A stretch of DNA of 64,000 bases from Terricaulis sp. (lineage in GTDB: Bacteria > Pseudomonadota > Alphaproteobacteria > Caulobacterales > Aquidulcibacteraceae). Every line of letters begins with the position of its first letter. The stretch's first letter is position 1. This document shows positions 48,947-59,514 of this stretch, one piece after another. The notes below the pieces were generated by a model, which saw nothing but the letters and a program-made list of their open reading frames with translations, ran no database searches and was not told the DNA's origin. The stretch covers positions 1 to 64,000 of the forward strand of contig JANPZV010000001.1 of the NCBI GenBank assembly GCA_024707365.1, read 5' to 3'. Position numbers and translations under genes: made by a program.

Positions 48947-49444
48947 TCAAGGCACCCCGAACTTTGCCTTCAGTCGTCTTTCTACTTCCTGCGGCACAAA
49001 GTGCGCGACGCTTCCTTGCAGCCGCGCGATTTCCTTGACCAGACGCGAGGCGATGGCCTGATGCGTCGGATCGGCCATCAGAAAGACCGTCTCCACCTCG
49101 GGATTGATCTTCTGGTTCATTCCCACCATGGCGAACTCATACTCGAAATCCGCGACGGCTCTAAGTCCGCGGACGATGATTTGCGCCCCTACGCTCTCGG
49201 CGAATGACATCAGCAATGTGTCAAAAGGTTGAATGATGATCTCGGCGCCCTTGATGCCGGCGCATTGCTGCTCGACCATCTCGACCCGCTCGGCCAAAGA
49301 AAACAGCGGGCCCTTATCCTCGTTGATGGCGACCCCGATCACCAGCCGATCCACCAATTTGGCGGCACGGGTGATGATGTCCACATGCCCGTTGGTGACG
49401 GGATCGAACGTGCCAGGATAGAGGCCGACCAGCGGCTTGCTCAT
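48947..49444 (-). CDS. coaD: Phosphopantetheine adenylyltransferase
   Basis: Fourth step of CoA synthesis, joining ATP and 4'-phosphopantetheine to dephospho-CoA. The nucleotidyltransferase is 165 residues: [19 protein letters not shown] (HxGH-type motif), [19 protein letters not shown]-like core and the C-terminal [18 protein letters not shown]. The ATG start overlaps the gyrA stop in ATGA, giving the frequent gyrA-coaD pair. Confidence 0.97.
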   Translation of the reverse strand: MSKPLVGLYPGTFDPVTNGHVDIITRAAKLVDRLVIGVAINEDKGPLFSLAERVEMVEQQCAGIKGAEIIIQPFDTLLMSFAESVGAQIIVRGLRAVADFEYEFAMVGMNQKINPEVETVFLMADPTHQAIASRLVKEIARLQGSVAHFVPQEVERRLKAKFGVP

Positions 49445-52155
49445 TCTCCGCCCTCCTCGGCCCCGCCGAGATTTTCCAGCCGCTCAGCGGCCACGACATG
49501 CTCATCCTCGGCCACATCGATCAGGATCACGCCCTGGGTGGCGCGGCCGGCGATGCGGATGTCGTCAACGCCGGTGCGGATCAGCTGGCCCTTATCGGTG
49601 ACGAGCAGCAATTCCTCGCCATCCTTCACCGGGAAGGAGGCGGTCAGGCGCCCATCCCCGGTGAGGCGGTGCGCGATCAGGCCTTTGCCGCCGCGATTGG
49701 TGACGCGGTATTCGTAAGCGGAGGCGCGCTTGCCGAGCCCCGTTGAGGTGACGGCCAGGATGAATTGCTCCTGCGTCTTGAGCCAGGCGAGCCGTTCAAA
49801 CGGGGTGGGCGCATCGCCCTCGGCGGCGGGCGCATCCTCTTCGGCTTCGACCTCAACATCGCCGCGCGACTGGGAATCCCATTTGAAATAATCGGCGACC
49901 TCTTTGGTGGTCACGTCCACATGGCGCAGCACGCCCATGCCGATGACGCTATCGCCCTCTTTCAGATCGATGCCGCGCACGCCGGTGGAATCGCGGCCCT
50001 TGAACACGCGCACATCGGTGGTGCGGAAGCGGCAGCACATGCCGTTCGCCGTCGTCAGCAGGATGTCGTCATCCTCGGTGCAGATCTGCACCTCGACGAT
50101 GCCATCGCCTTCATCGGGCTTCATGGCGATCTTGCCGTTGCGGTTCACCTGGATGAAATCGGAAAGCTTGTTGCGCCGCACCCCGCCCGAGCGGGTGGCG
50201 AACATCACATCGAGCTTATCCCAATCATGCTCATCTTCCGGCAGCGCCATCACCGAGGTGATGGTCTCGCCCGCTTCGAGCGGGAAGAGATTGACGAGCG
50301 CGCGGCCCTTGGCGCGCGGATCGCCTTGCGGCAGGCGCCATGTCTTCATTTTGTAGACCATGCCAGCCGAGGAGAAGAACAGGATCGGCGCATGCGTCGA
50401 GGCCGAGAACACGCGCGTGACGAAATCCTCGTCCTTCATCACCATGCCGGCGCGGCCTTTGCCGCCGCGGCGCTGGGTGCGGTAGAGCGCAAGCGGGGTG
50501 CGCTTGACGTACCCGCCATGGGTGACGGTGACGACCATATCTTCGCGCGGGATCAGCGCTTCGTCGTCAATCTCGCCTTCGCTTTCGCTGATCGGCGTGC
50601 GGCGCGGCACGCCGAAGGCGTCTTTCACCTCGCCCAATTCAGTTTTGACGATCTCGAAAATCTTCACGCGGCTGCCGAGGATTTCCAGCAGCTGGCGGAT
50701 TTCATCGGCGATTTCATTGGCCGCCTTGGCGATGTCGTCACGGCCAAGGCCGGTGAGGCGCTGCAGGCGCAATTCGAGAATGGCGCGCGCTTGCTCGTCG
50801 GAAAGGCGGATGGTCTCGCCCGCGCCTACGATGGTGCGCGGATCGGCGATCAGCGCGATCAACGGCATCATATCGCCCGTTGGCCAATCGCGATCCATCA
50901 GGCGCTCGCGCGCCTCGTTCGGATCGGCCGAGGTGCGGATCACACGGATCACTTCGTCGATATTGGCGACAGCGATGGCGAGGCCCACGGTTTCGTGCCC
51001 GCGCTTGCGCGCCTTGGCCAAACGGAACTTGGTGCGGCGTGTGACCACCTGCTCGCGGAAGCCGATAAACGCCTGCAGCATCTCGCGCAGGCCCATCTGC
51101 AGCGGGCGGCCATTGTTGAGCGCCAGCATGTTGACGCCGAACGAGGTTTGCAGCTGCGTGAAGCGATAGAGCTGGTTGACCACCACATCGGCCACGGTGT
51201 CGCGCTTGAGCTCGATCACCAGGCGGATGCCAAGCCGGTTGGATTCGTCGCGCACTTCGGCGACGCCTTCGATCTTCTTTTCACGCACCAATTCGCCGAT
51301 GCGCTCATAGACGCTGGCTTTGTTCACCTGGAACGGAATTTCGGTGAACACGATGGCTTCGCGCCCGCGGATCGCCTCGATCTTATAGCGCGCGCGCGTG
51401 GCGACAGAGCCGCGCCCCGTCAGCAGCGCCGCGCGCGCGGCGGTGCGGCCGAGGATTTCGCAGCCTGTCGGGAAATCAGGGCCCGGCACGATGTCGAGCA
51501 GATCGACATCGGAAATATCCGGATTGTCGATCATCGCCACGGTGGCGTCGATGATCTCTGAAAGATTGTGCGGCGGAATATTGGTGGCCATGCCCACGGC
51601 AATGCCGCCCGCGCCGTTGACAAGCAGGTTGGGATAGCGCGCCGGCAGCACCGTCGGCTCGCGCCGCTCGCCATCATAGTTATCCTGGAAATCGACGGTG
51701 TCTTCGTCGATGTTCGCCAGCAGCGCATTCGCAGCTTTGGCCATGCGGCTTTCGGTGTAACGCATCGCCGCCGGCGGATCGCCGTCGATCGAGCCGAAAT
51801 TGCCCTGCCCGTCGATCAGCGGCAGGCTCATGGAGAAATCCTGCGCCATGCGCACCAGCGCATCATAGATCGCCTGGTCCCCGTGCGGGTGATAGCGGCC
51901 CATCACTTCGCCGACCGTGTTGGCCGATTTGCGGTAGCGCTTGTCGGCGGTGTTGCCGGCCTCATCCATGGCGAACAGGATGCGCCGGTGCACGGGCTTG
52001 AGCCCATCGCGCACATCGGGCAGCGCCCGGCTCACGATCACGCTCATCGCGTAATCGAGATACGAACGCTTCAGCTCATCCTCGACGGTGATGAGCGAGA
52101 CGCCTTTGGGAAGGGTTGGGCCGCCGCTATCGGCGGGATCTGACGTGTCTGACAC
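49441..52155 (-). CDS. gyrA: DNA gyrase subunit A
   Basis: 904-residue breakage-reunion subunit; with GyrB (absent here) it introduces negative supercoils. The N-terminal domain has [39 protein letters not shown] and the catalytic Tyr in [12 protein letters not shown]. The C-terminal pinwheel carries the gyrase-specific GyrA-box, [11 protein letters not shown], which separates it from ParC. The residue matching E. coli Ser83 is Gln. An acidic insert ([19 protein letters not shown]) lies between the last blades. Intact ORF. It is divergent from sodC over 118 bp and overlaps coaD by ATGA. Confidence 0.97.
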   Translation of the reverse strand: MSDTSDPADSGGPTLPKGVSLITVEDELKRSYLDYAMSVIVSRALPDVRDGLKPVHRRILFAMDEAGNTADKRYRKSANTVGEVMGRYHPHGDQAIYDALVRMAQDFSMSLPLIDGQGNFGSIDGDPPAAMRYTESRMAKAANALLANIDEDTVDFQDNYDGERREPTVLPARYPNLLVNGAGGIAVGMATNIPPHNLSEIIDATVAMIDNPDISDVDLLDIVPGPDFPTGCEILGRTAARAALLTGRGSVATRARYKIEAIRGREAIVFTEIPFQVNKASVYERIGELVREKKIEGVAEVRDESNRLGIRLVIELKRDTVADVVVNQLYRFTQLQTSFGVNMLALNNGRPLQMGLREMLQAFIGFREQVVTRRTKFRLAKARKRGHETVGLAIAVANIDEVIRVIRTSADPNEARERLMDRDWPTGDMMPLIALIADPRTIVGAGETIRLSDEQARAILELRLQRLTGLGRDDIAKAANEIADEIRQLLEILGSRVKIFEIVKTELGEVKDAFGVPRRTPISESEGEIDDEALIPREDMVVTVTHGGYVKRTPLALYRTQRRGGKGRAGMVMKDEDFVTRVFSASTHAPILFFSSAGMVYKMKTWRLPQGDPRAKGRALVNLFPLEAGETITSVMALPEDEHDWDKLDVMFATRSGGVRRNKLSDFIQVNRNGKIAMKPDEGDGIVEVQICTEDDDILLTTANGMCCRFRTTDVRVFKGRDSTGVRGIDLKEGDSVIGMGVLRHVDVTTKEVADYFKWDSQSRGDVEVEAEEDAPAAEGDAPTPFERLAWLKTQEQFILAVTSTGLGKRASAYEYRVTNRGGKGLIAHRLTGDGRLTASFPVKDGEELLLVTDKGQLIRTGVDDIRIAGRATQGVILIDVAEDEHVVAAERLENLGGAEEGGE

Positions 52156-52273
52156 GGATCGCCGGTCTCAATCTGCTGCTGAACGAAATAAAATAAAGGC
52201 GGTGAAAACTCGCCCTCGAATCCAAGGCAAACTAACATCGCTGCGCCCCCGCCGCAAACCAAGGAGCCCCCCC

Positions 52274-52849
52274 ATGCGCCGCCTCGCCGCCCCGGTTTTC
52301 GCAGCATTTTTCCTAAGCCTCGCCGGGGGCTGCGCGAGTTCGGCGCCGGAGCGTTCGCCGGCGCTCGATGCTCCGGCGCGCACCGCCTGGATCGTGAACC
52401 GTCAAGGCGGCGCAATCGGCCAGGCCCAGTTCATCGAGGCCGCCTCTGGCGTCTTGATTCGACTAGAATTTTCGCCAGGCGCGCTTGAGCCGGGCTGGCA
52501 TGGCCTGCACCTGCACGCGCGCGGCGATTGCAGCGATTTCGCCGCCGGCTTCCAGGCCTCGGGCGGGCATTTGGGCATGCGAGAAGGCGTGGCGCACGGC
52601 TTGCGCAACCCCGAAGGCCCCGAGGCGGGCGATCTGCCAAACATTTTCGCCGGGCCCGGCCCGTTCGGGGCGGAGCTGTTCAGCCCTTATGTCACACTGC
52701 ACTCGGCGCCCGTCGCGGGGCGCGCGCCGCTGCTGGACGGCGATGGCGCGGCCCTGCTGATCCACGCCGGGCCGGACGATCACCTCACCCAGCCGATCGG
52801 CGGCTCTGGCGCGCGCGTCGCCTGTGCGGCGCTGACGCCGCTGCCCTAA
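52274..52849 (+). CDS. sodC: Cu/Zn superoxide dismutase-like lipoprotein
   Basis: 191 residues from ATG 52274, with AAGGAG upstream and a lipoprotein signal (AAFFLSLAGGC). The SodC beta-barrel is clear: GWHGLHLHARGDC (two Cu-binding His), ASGGHLG (bridging His), VAHG (Zn His), GDLPN (Zn Asp), LLIHAGPDDH (Cu His) and GARVACAAL with the disulphide Cys. The His that normally precedes xGDLP is Glu here (PEAGDLPN), so one zinc ligand is altered. It should dismute periplasmic superoxide if copper loading is intact. The stop TAA lies in the left edge of repeat remnant C. Confidence 0.9.
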   Translation: MRRLAAPVFAAFFLSLAGGCASSAPERSPALDAPARTAWIVNRQGGAIGQAQFIEAASGVLIRLEFSPGALEPGWHGLHLHARGDCSDFAAGFQASGGHLGMREGVAHGLRNPEGPEAGDLPNIFAGPGPFGAELFSPYVTLHSAPVAGRAPLLDGDGAALLIHAGPDDHLTQPIGGSGARVACAALTPLP

Positions 52850-52880
52850 AGCGTCTGAGCTTTAAAGTCCGTTGCTTTAA
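52846..52880 (-). repeat. Paired-hairpin repeat, internally deleted remnant (copy C)
   Basis: Read on the minus strand it is TTAAAGCAACGGACTTTAAA (left end of the 168-bp element), five bases, then GACGCTTTAG (its right end). The whole interior is missing. It fills the 27-base gap between convergent sodC and the LLM oxidoreductase gene and contains both of their TAA stop codons. Confidence 0.85.
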
Positions 52881-53878
52881 ACGCTCTCGGCCAGCTCGTC
52901 CCGAACCTGGGCGGCGATCTCATAAGCGCGCACGCGGGCGCTATGATCGTAAATGTGCGAGGCGAGGATCAGCTCATCGGCGCCGGTGCGGCGGATGAAC
53001 GCCTCGATGCTGCGCTTGACCGTGCGCGGGGAGCCGATCGCTGATGAGGCCAGCACCATTTCCAGCTGCGCGCGCTCGGTAACATTGAGCCCGCTTTCAA
53101 AATCCGCATCAGGCGGCTGCAATTTGCGCGGGACGCCCCGGCGCAAGCTCACAAACGCCTGCATCAGCGAGGTGGAGAGCAAGCGCCCCTCCTCATCGCT
53201 CGGCGCGGCGAAAATATTGAAGCCAAGCATCACGTACGGCTCTTTCAGGGTTTCAGAAGGCCGGAACGAGCCGCGATAGACGGCCAGCGCCTCCATCATC
53301 TGCGCCGGCGCGAAATGCGAAGCGAAGGCGAACGGCAAGCCAAGATAGGCCGCGAGCTGCGCGCCAAAGGTGGACGAGCCAAGAATCCAGAGCGGCACAT
53401 TGCTGCCCTCCCCCGGTATGGCGCGCACCGCCTGGTGGTGCTCGCTTGGGCCAAGCAGCGCTTGCAGTTCGATCACGTCCTGCGGGAAGCGATCTTCGCC
53501 GCCGATCAGCGTGCGCCGCAGCGCTTGCGCCACCGCGCGATCCCCGCCCGGCGCGCGGCCAAGGCCAAGATCGATGCGGCCCGGATAAAGCGCTTCCAGC
53601 GTGCCGAATTGCTCGGCGATCACGATCGGCGCGTGATTGGGCAGCATGATCCCGCCCGCGCCAACGCGGATCGTCTTGGTGGCCGCCGCCGCGTTCATGA
53701 TCGAAAGCGCGGTGGCGGAGCTGGCGATGCCCGGCATGGCGTGATGCTCAGCCAGCCAGAAGCGCTTGTAGCCCAGGCGCTCGGCGTGCTGGGCGAGATC
53801 GCGGCTATTGGCCAGCGATTGCGCCACATCCCCATCTTCGGTGATGGGCGCAAGGTCGAGAACGGAAAACGGGATCAT
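52877..53878 (-). CDS. LLM-class flavin-dependent oxidoreductase
   Basis: 333-residue bacterial-luciferase-like TIM barrel. Signatures are [73 protein letters not shown] and [27 protein letters not shown]. These FMN-dependent oxygenases act on varied small molecules, and the substrate is unknown. It would need reduced flavin, which the flavin reductase at 18226 could provide. Intact ORF from ATG 53878. The stop codon falls in repeat remnant C. Confidence 0.92.
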   Translation of the reverse strand: MIPFSVLDLAPITEDGDVAQSLANSRDLAQHAERLGYKRFWLAEHHAMPGIASSATALSIMNAAAATKTIRVGAGGIMLPNHAPIVIAEQFGTLEALYPGRIDLGLGRAPGGDRAVAQALRRTLIGGEDRFPQDVIELQALLGPSEHHQAVRAIPGEGSNVPLWILGSSTFGAQLAAYLGLPFAFASHFAPAQMMEALAVYRGSFRPSETLKEPYVMLGFNIFAAPSDEEGRLLSTSLMQAFVSLRRGVPRKLQPPDADFESGLNVTERAQLEMVLASSAIGSPRTVKRSIEAFIRRTGADELILASHIYDHSARVRAYEIAAQVRDELAESV

Positions 53879-53941
53879 AAGAGCAATATGGGCGCTCCTT
53901 GCGAAGCGCCCAAGACATGTTCGGTAAAGACTCTACGGTGC

Positions 53942-54423
53942 TTAGAACGGAATCTCGTCGTCGAGATCCTGGTTGAAGCTTTCGCGCGCGGGCCGTCGCT
54001 GACGCGCTTTTTGCCGGCGCCGGAGCTAAAGCTTGAGCCGGACTCATCGTCATAGGAGCGGCCACCGCCATCGCCCTTGCCGCCGAGCATGGTGAGTTCG
54101 CCGCGGAAGCGCTGCAGCACCACCTCTGTTGTGTATTTCTCGACGCCGTTCTGCTCATATTTGCGCGTCTGCAGCTGGCCCTCGATGTAAACGGTCGAGC
54201 CCTTCTTGAGATATTGCTCGGCCACTTTGGCGATGTTCTCGTTGAAGATCACCACGCGGTGCCACTCGGTCTTTTCCTTGCGCTCGCCGCTTTGCTTGTC
54301 GCGCCAGGTTTCCGAGGTGGCGACGCTGAGATTCACCACCGGATCGCCGTTATTGAGGCGGCGGATCTCGGGATCCTTGCCCAGATTGCCGACCAAAATC
54401 ACTTTGTTGACGCTGCCAGCCAT
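53942..54423 (-). CDS. ssb: Single-stranded DNA-binding protein (frameshifted C-terminus)
   Basis: SSB protects single strands and recruits repair proteins. The OB fold starts [20 protein letters not shown] with [21 protein letters not shown] and [21 protein letters not shown] Gly/Ser-rich linker follows. The track frame runs into an odd basic tail. One break near 53990 instead gives [15 protein letters not shown], the conserved acidic tip that binds partner proteins, and a stop at 53942. About 160 residues. A GTTC-N7-GTTC LexA box lies 68 bases upstream, so it should be SOS-induced. Confidence 0.95.
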
Positions 54424-54490
54424 CGCCGACCTCCTGTTTCCTGCGCTGTACTCGATGGACGAGGCATCCGCCGGCTAAACCCGGACAAAT

Positions 54491-54505
54491 GTTCTCTCTA
54501 TGTTC
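54491..54505. promoter_or_regulatory. LexA (SOS) box upstream of ssb
   Basis: GTTC-TCTCTAT-GTTC is an exact match to the alphaproteobacterial LexA motif GTTC-N7-GTTC. It lies 68 bases upstream of the ssb start in the divergent ssb/ygiD-uvrA region. Confidence 0.8.
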
Positions 54506-54614
54506 TATAAGCCGACTCGCCCCAGAGGTAAAGAGGGTGTTAACAGGGCCATATCGTAGACGAGCCGCAACCATCCGGGGCCGGGCTGCACAACATCGCG
54601 GCCATCGCGCATGT

Positions 54615-54629
54615 GTTTCCTATTTGTTC
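54615..54629. promoter_or_regulatory. Second, imperfect LexA box upstream of ygiD-uvrA
   Basis: GTTT-CCTATTT-GTTC differs from GTTC-N7-GTTC by one base. It lies 75 bases upstream of the ygiD start, so each divergent unit has its own box. Confidence 0.55.
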
Positions 54630-54703
54630 TTGATGCCGATGCGACTCTCGCTACTAAATATGGTGTCCGCCGCTGGGGTTTAGCGGCACGCAGAAAGCCC
54701 GCC

Positions 54704-55482
54704 ATGACCAGCACAGCACCGGCCCTTTTCATTGGCCACGGCTCGCCGATGAACGCGATTGAAGACAGCCCTCCGCGCGCGGCTGGGCTGAGATTGCGGC
54801 CGCGTTTCCGAAGCCGCGCGCCATCGTCTGCATTTCCGCCCATTGGGTGACCGAAGGCGTGCGGGTGACGTCGAACATCAAGCCCCGCACCATCCACGAT
54901 TTCGGCCGCGGCTTTCCGCAGGCGCTGTTTGACGTGCAATACCCCGCTCCGGGCGATCCGGCGCTTGCCGCGGACATCACCCAGCGGCTCGCGCCGTTTG
55001 GCGCTCAACTGGATGAAAGCTGGGGGCTCGACCACGGCACATGGTCGGTGGTCAAGCATATGTATCCTGAGGCGGACGTGCCCATCGTGCAGGTGAGCCT
55101 GGACGCCCGGCGCGGCCCGCAGGAGCATTACGCCATCGGCCAAGCGCTCGCTTCGCTGCGCAATGAAAACGTGCTGCTGATCGGCTCGGGCGACATCGTG
55201 CACAATCTGCAAAGCTTCTTCCGCAACCAGGGCAAGGAAACGCCCTGGGATCAAGAGTTTGACGATTACATCATCGATGCGGTGGCGCAGCGCGATCATG
55301 CGGCGGTGCTGAACTACGCCGCCCACCCCGCCATCCCGGCCGCCAACGCCGATTGGGAGCACTTTTTCCCGATCTTCTACACGCTCGCCGCCCAGCGCGA
55401 CGGCGAAGCCCCGCACGTTTTCAATCGTCATTTTTTCCCAGGCATCTCCATGACCTCGATCGCGTTTGGCCTGCCGCAATGA
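54704..55482 (+). CDS. ygiD: Extradiol-dioxygenase-like protein YgiD/LigB family (frameshifted)
   Basis: About 259 residues. It resembles the 4,5-DOPA extradiol dioxygenase family, metal-dependent ring-cleaving enzymes. His ligands are in [14 protein letters not shown] and [10 protein letters not shown]; further family motifs are [32 protein letters not shown] and the C-terminal [13 protein letters not shown]. The first track ORF ends early. One break near 54775 restores [20 protein letters not shown] and joins the long ORF. It overlaps uvrA by ATGA, so it is co-translated with a repair gene under LexA boxes. The role in that operon is unclear. Confidence 0.88.
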
Positions 55483-58400
55483 GAGATGCGCTTACCCATA
55501 TCCGCGTGCGCGGCGCGCGCGAGCACAATCTCAAAAGCGTCAACGTCGATATTCCGCGCAATGAGCTGGTGGTGATCACCGGGCTTTCCGGCAGCGGCAA
55601 ATCCTCGCTGGCGTTCGATACGATCTACGCCGAGGGCCAGCGGCGCTATGTGGAATCGCTTTCGGCCTATGCGCGGCAATTTTTAGAGTTGATGCAGAAG
55701 CCGGATGTGGATTGATCGAGGGGCTCTCGCCCGCGATTTCGATCGAACAGAAAACCACATCGCGCAATCCGCGCTCGACTGTCGGCACTGTCACGGAAAT
55801 CTACGATTACATGCGCCTGCTCTGGGCGCGCGTGGGAATTCCCTATTCGCCCGCCACCGGCAAGCCGATCGAGGCAATGCAGGTGAGCCAGATGGTCGAT
55901 CAGATCATGGCGCTGCCGGCGGGAACGCGGCTTTATTTGCTCTCTCTCGATCGTGCGCGACCGCAAGGGCGAGTATCGCAAGGAAATGGCGGAACTACTG
56001 AAGAAGGGCTATCAGCGCGCCAAGATCAATGGCGAGTTTTATGAGCTCGCTGAGCCGCCGACGCTGGATAAGAAGCTCAAGCACGACATCGAGGTCGTGA
56101 TCGATCGCATCGCGGTGAAGCCCGGCATCGAAACCCGGCTCGCGGATTCGCTGGAGCAGGCGCTAAAGCTCGCCGATGGCGTGGCTTATGCAGAATACGC
56201 CGATGACAAGAGCGGCGCTCATGCGGGCGAGCGCATCATCTTCAGCCAGAAATTCGCCTGTCCCGTGTCAGGCTTCACCATCCCGGAGATCGAGCCGCGC
56301 CTCTTCTCATTCAACAATCCCGCCGGCGCCTGCCCGACCTGCGACGGCCTTGGCGTGCAGTTAAAATTCGACGCCGCGCGCGTCATCCCCGATCAGGATA
56401 AAAGCCTCAAGGAAGGCGCCGTGGCCCCTGGGCCAAAGGCCCTTCGCCGCTTTACGGGCAAACGCTCGAAGCCATCGCCAAACATTTTAAATCGAAAACC
56501 AGTGTACCCTGGCGCGACCTGCCCAAGCCGCTGCGCGATGCGATCCTCAACGGCACGAAAGAAGCGATCAAATTCGTCTATGACGATGGCGTACGCCGCT
56601 ATGAGACGACGAAGAATTTTGAAGGCGTGCTGCCGAACCTTGAGCGCCGCTGGAAGGAAACCGATTCCGCCTGGGTGCGCGAGGATCTGGAAAAATATCA
56701 GAGCGAGGCGCCCTGCCCCTCTTGCCATGGCAAGCGGCTAAAGCCCGAGGCGCTGGCGGTGAAAGTCGCCATGCTCGACATTTCCGACGCCTCGCAATTT
56801 TCCATCCGCCAGGCGCGCGATTGGTTTGAGGGCCTCAATGGCAAGCTCAGCGCCAAGCAAAAGGAAATCGCGGTTCGCATCCTCAAGGAGATCAACGATC
56901 GGCTGCGCTTTCTTGTCGATGTGGGGCTCGAATATCTGTCGCTCAGCCGCGCTTCGGGCACGCTGAGCGGCGGGGAGAGCCAGCGCATCCGGCTTGCCTC
57001 GCAGATCGGCTCGGGGCTGACGGGCGTGCTTTACGTGCTCGACGAGCCCAGCATTGGCCTGCATCAACGCGACAACACCCGCCTGCTCGAAACCCTCGTG
57101 CGCCTGCGCGATCTCGGCAATTCGGTGCTGGTGGTGGAGCACGATGAGGAAGCGATCCTCTCGGCCGATTATGTGCTCGATATGGGGCCCGCCGCCGGCG
57201 TGCATGGCGGCACGGTGGTGGCCGAAGGCACGCCCGCGCAGATCCAGAAAAACAAGGCCAGCATCACCGGCCTATCTCACCGGCGCACGCGAAATCGCCA
57301 TCCCCGAAAAACGGCGCTGGACCAATAAGAAGCGGCAGATCACCGTTAAAGGCGCGCGCGGCAACAATCTCAAGAATGTCGATGTCGATATTCCGCTGGG
57401 CGTGTTCGCCTGCGTGACCGGCGTTTCCGGCGGGGGCAAATCCACGCTGGTGAACGAGACGCTTTACAAAGCCGTCGCCCGGCAATGGCACGGCGCGGGC
57501 GATGTGCCGGCCGCGCATGACGCGATCCTCGGGCTTGAGCATATCGATAAGATTATCGATATCGACCAAAGCCCGATCGGGCGCACGCCGCGCTCCAACC
57601 CCGCCACCTATACCGGCGCGTTCACCCCGATCCGCGATTGGTACGCCAATCTGCCCGAAGCAAAAGCGCGCGGCTATGGGCCGGGGCGGTTTTCGTTCAA
57701 CGTCAAGGGCGGGCGCTGCGAGGCGTGCCAGGGCGATGGCGTTATCAAGATCGAGATGCACTTTTTGCCGGACGTGTACGTCACCTGCGATACCTGCCAG
57801 GGCAAACGCTACAATCGCGAGACGCTGGAAATCCTCTATCGCGGCAAATCGATCTCTGACGTTTTGGATATGACGGTGGAAGAAGGCGCAAACCTTTTCC
57901 ATGCCGTGCCCTCGATCCGCGATAAGCTCGAAACGCTCAAGCGCGTGGGCCTTGCCTATGTGCATATCGGCCAGCAGGCGACGACGCTTTCGGGCGGGGA
58001 AGCCCAGCGGGTGAAGCTTTCCAAGGAGCTGTCAAAGCGCGCCACCGGGCGCACGCTTTACATTCTCGATGAGCCCACAACCGGGCTGCATTTCGAGGAC
58101 GTGAAAAAGCTGCTCGAAGTGCTGCATGAGCTGGTCGATAACGGCAATTCGGTGCTGGTGATCGAGCATAATCTCGATGTGGTCAAAACCGCCGATTGGG
58201 TGATCGACATGGGCCCCGAGGGCGGGGATGGCGGCGGCCAGGTGGTGGCCCAAGGCACGCCCGAGGATGTGGCGAAGATCAAAGCCAGCCACACCGGGCG
58301 CTACCTCGCCGAAACGCTCAAGCGCCACGCCGAACGCCGCGCCGCCAACGCGCCCAAGCGCAAAGCCGCCGCAGCGCAAGCGCCCGCGCCAAAAACCGCC

Positions 58401-58517
58401 CGCAAGAAAAAACCGCCGCCGGCTAAAGCGCTGATCCGTTTTCCGCCCGGCGTGCGCCTACTTCCGTGCAACGCGCATAAGCGGGGGAAACATTCATGCG
58501 TTTGGCGGGCATTTTGA
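55479..58517 (+). CDS. uvrA: Excinuclease ABC subunit A (multiple frameshifts)
   Basis: Damage-recognition ATPase of nucleotide excision repair. Pieces in order: start [20 protein letters not shown] with Walker [41 protein letters not shown] zinc module; first ABC signature [19 protein letters not shown] with [13 protein letters not shown]; second Walker [37 protein letters not shown] zinc finger; second signature [19 protein letters not shown]. Breaks lie near 55712, 55950, 56430-56600 and 57277. The Lys/Ala-rich C-terminal tail may truly stop near 58424 if one A is missing from the A-run at 58405; otherwise it runs to 58517 and overlaps the next gene. LexA-regulated context. Confidence 0.93.
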
Positions 58518-59095
58518 TTGCGGCGGCGCTCACCTTGGGCGCTTGCGATGAAGCGCAAATGATGGAGCAGCAAGATCCCTACGGCCAGCAGCAGCCCGGC
58601 CCGCATGGCCAGCAGCCGTTCGGCCAGATGCCGGATTTCGCCCAGCACCAAGGCCAGCAATTGCAAAACCCCTATTGCAGCGTGCCGACCTACCAAAACA
58701 ATTCAGTGCCCTATCGCGGCTTTGCCATGATCGGGCCGAACGGGCCGGTGATCTATATCCGCCAGGACGGCATGAGCGATCAGAACCTCTATCGCTTCAT
58801 CCTGGCGCACGAATGCGGCCATCACGCTGCCGGCCACGTCAATTCGCAGCCGCGCAGCCAGGAAGAAAACAATCAGCGTGAGCTCGAAGCCGATTGCTGG
58901 GCCGCGCGCACGATTGCCGGGCAGCTCGATTCCATGGCGCTGCAAGCGGCCTTCAATGACGCGAGCACGCAAGGCCCGTTCGGCCAGCAGCGCAATGCGA
59001 TGATCCAACAATGCGCCGCCAGCATGGGCGGGCAAGGCATGCAAGCCCCGCCGCAGCAGCAGCCCCAGCCCTTCCAGCAGCGGCCGGGATTTTAA
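58496..59095 (+). CDS. Lipoprotein with HExxH metallopeptidase-like motif
   Basis: 199 residues. Lipoprotein signal [18 protein letters not shown] Gln/Pro/Gly-rich spacer (about 20-60) precedes the core. [12 protein letters not shown] (HECGH at about 105-109) and [10 protein letters not shown] (129-138) match the zinc-binding His/His and downstream Glu of gluzincin-type peptidases. The C-terminus is again Gln/Pro-rich. Family name unknown to me. The zinc motif is complete, so a periplasmic protease is plausible but not shown. It overlaps the reading-frame end of uvrA, and its stop interlocks (TTAA) with the convergent lipoprotein gene. Confidence 0.78.
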   Translation: MRLAGILIAAALTLGACDEAQMMEQQDPYGQQQPGPHGQQPFGQMPDFAQHQGQQLQNPYCSVPTYQNNSVPYRGFAMIGPNGPVIYIRQDGMSDQNLYRFILAHECGHHAAGHVNSQPRSQEENNQRELEADCWAARTIAGQLDSMALQAAFNDASTQGPFGQQRNAMIQQCAASMGGQGMQAPPQQQPQPFQQRPGF

Positions 59096-59514
59096 TCGCA
59101 GCCATCGCGCTGGCCTTGGAAGATCACATCTTCCAAGCCATCGCTCAGCACTGCGATGCGCAGCGTTTCCTCGCCCGCGTCCACAAACACGCGCCCGCCC
59201 TCCAGCGAGCCGCCTTCGCCTTCGGCGATCTTCCAGCAGATCGGCTCATCCTGCCAGTGCGAGCACATGACATGATGATCGGCGCGCGGCTCGATCGTGT
59301 AGCGCGCGGCGTGGTTTTGCCCTTCGGCCCGATATTCCAGCAGATCGCCGACCAGCACGCCTGGGCGCGCGCGATCGGGCAGCCAGCGCATGGTCGTGCC
59401 CAAGCCATCGGCGCCGCGATCGATCCAGCAGCCGGCCACGCGCTCGGGCGGCGTGGGCGCGATCGGCGCCGTCGCGCATGCGGCGAGCAGAAGAAGGGCG
59501 ACGCTGGCTCTCAT
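59092..59514 (-). CDS. Small lipoprotein of unknown function
   Basis: 140 residues with signal MRASVALLLLAAC. Mature part: VAGCWIDRGADGLGTTMRWL, YRAEGQNHAARYTIEP, then ICWKIAEGEGG and LRIAVLSDGLEDVIFQG. This beta-rich pattern with a CW pair resembles small lipocalin-like alphaproteobacterial proteins that begin GCW, but I cannot assign a family. The start overlaps the dapF stop in ATGA, so it is expressed with dapF. Confidence 0.75.
   Translation of the reverse strand: MRASVALLLLAACATAPIAPTPPERVAGCWIDRGADGLGTTMRWLPDRARPGVLVGDLLEYRAEGQNHAARYTIEPRADHHVMCSHWQDEPICWKIAEGEGGSLEGGRVFVDAGEETLRIAVLSDGLEDVIFQGQRDGCD

Noticed and set aside
49765-51561. 598-codon ORF on the plus strand
   Set aside because: Antisense to gyrA.
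53885-53915. Hairpin GGGCGCT...AGCGCCC between ssb and the LLM gene as terminator
   Set aside because: No T-run follows the stem on the minus strand.
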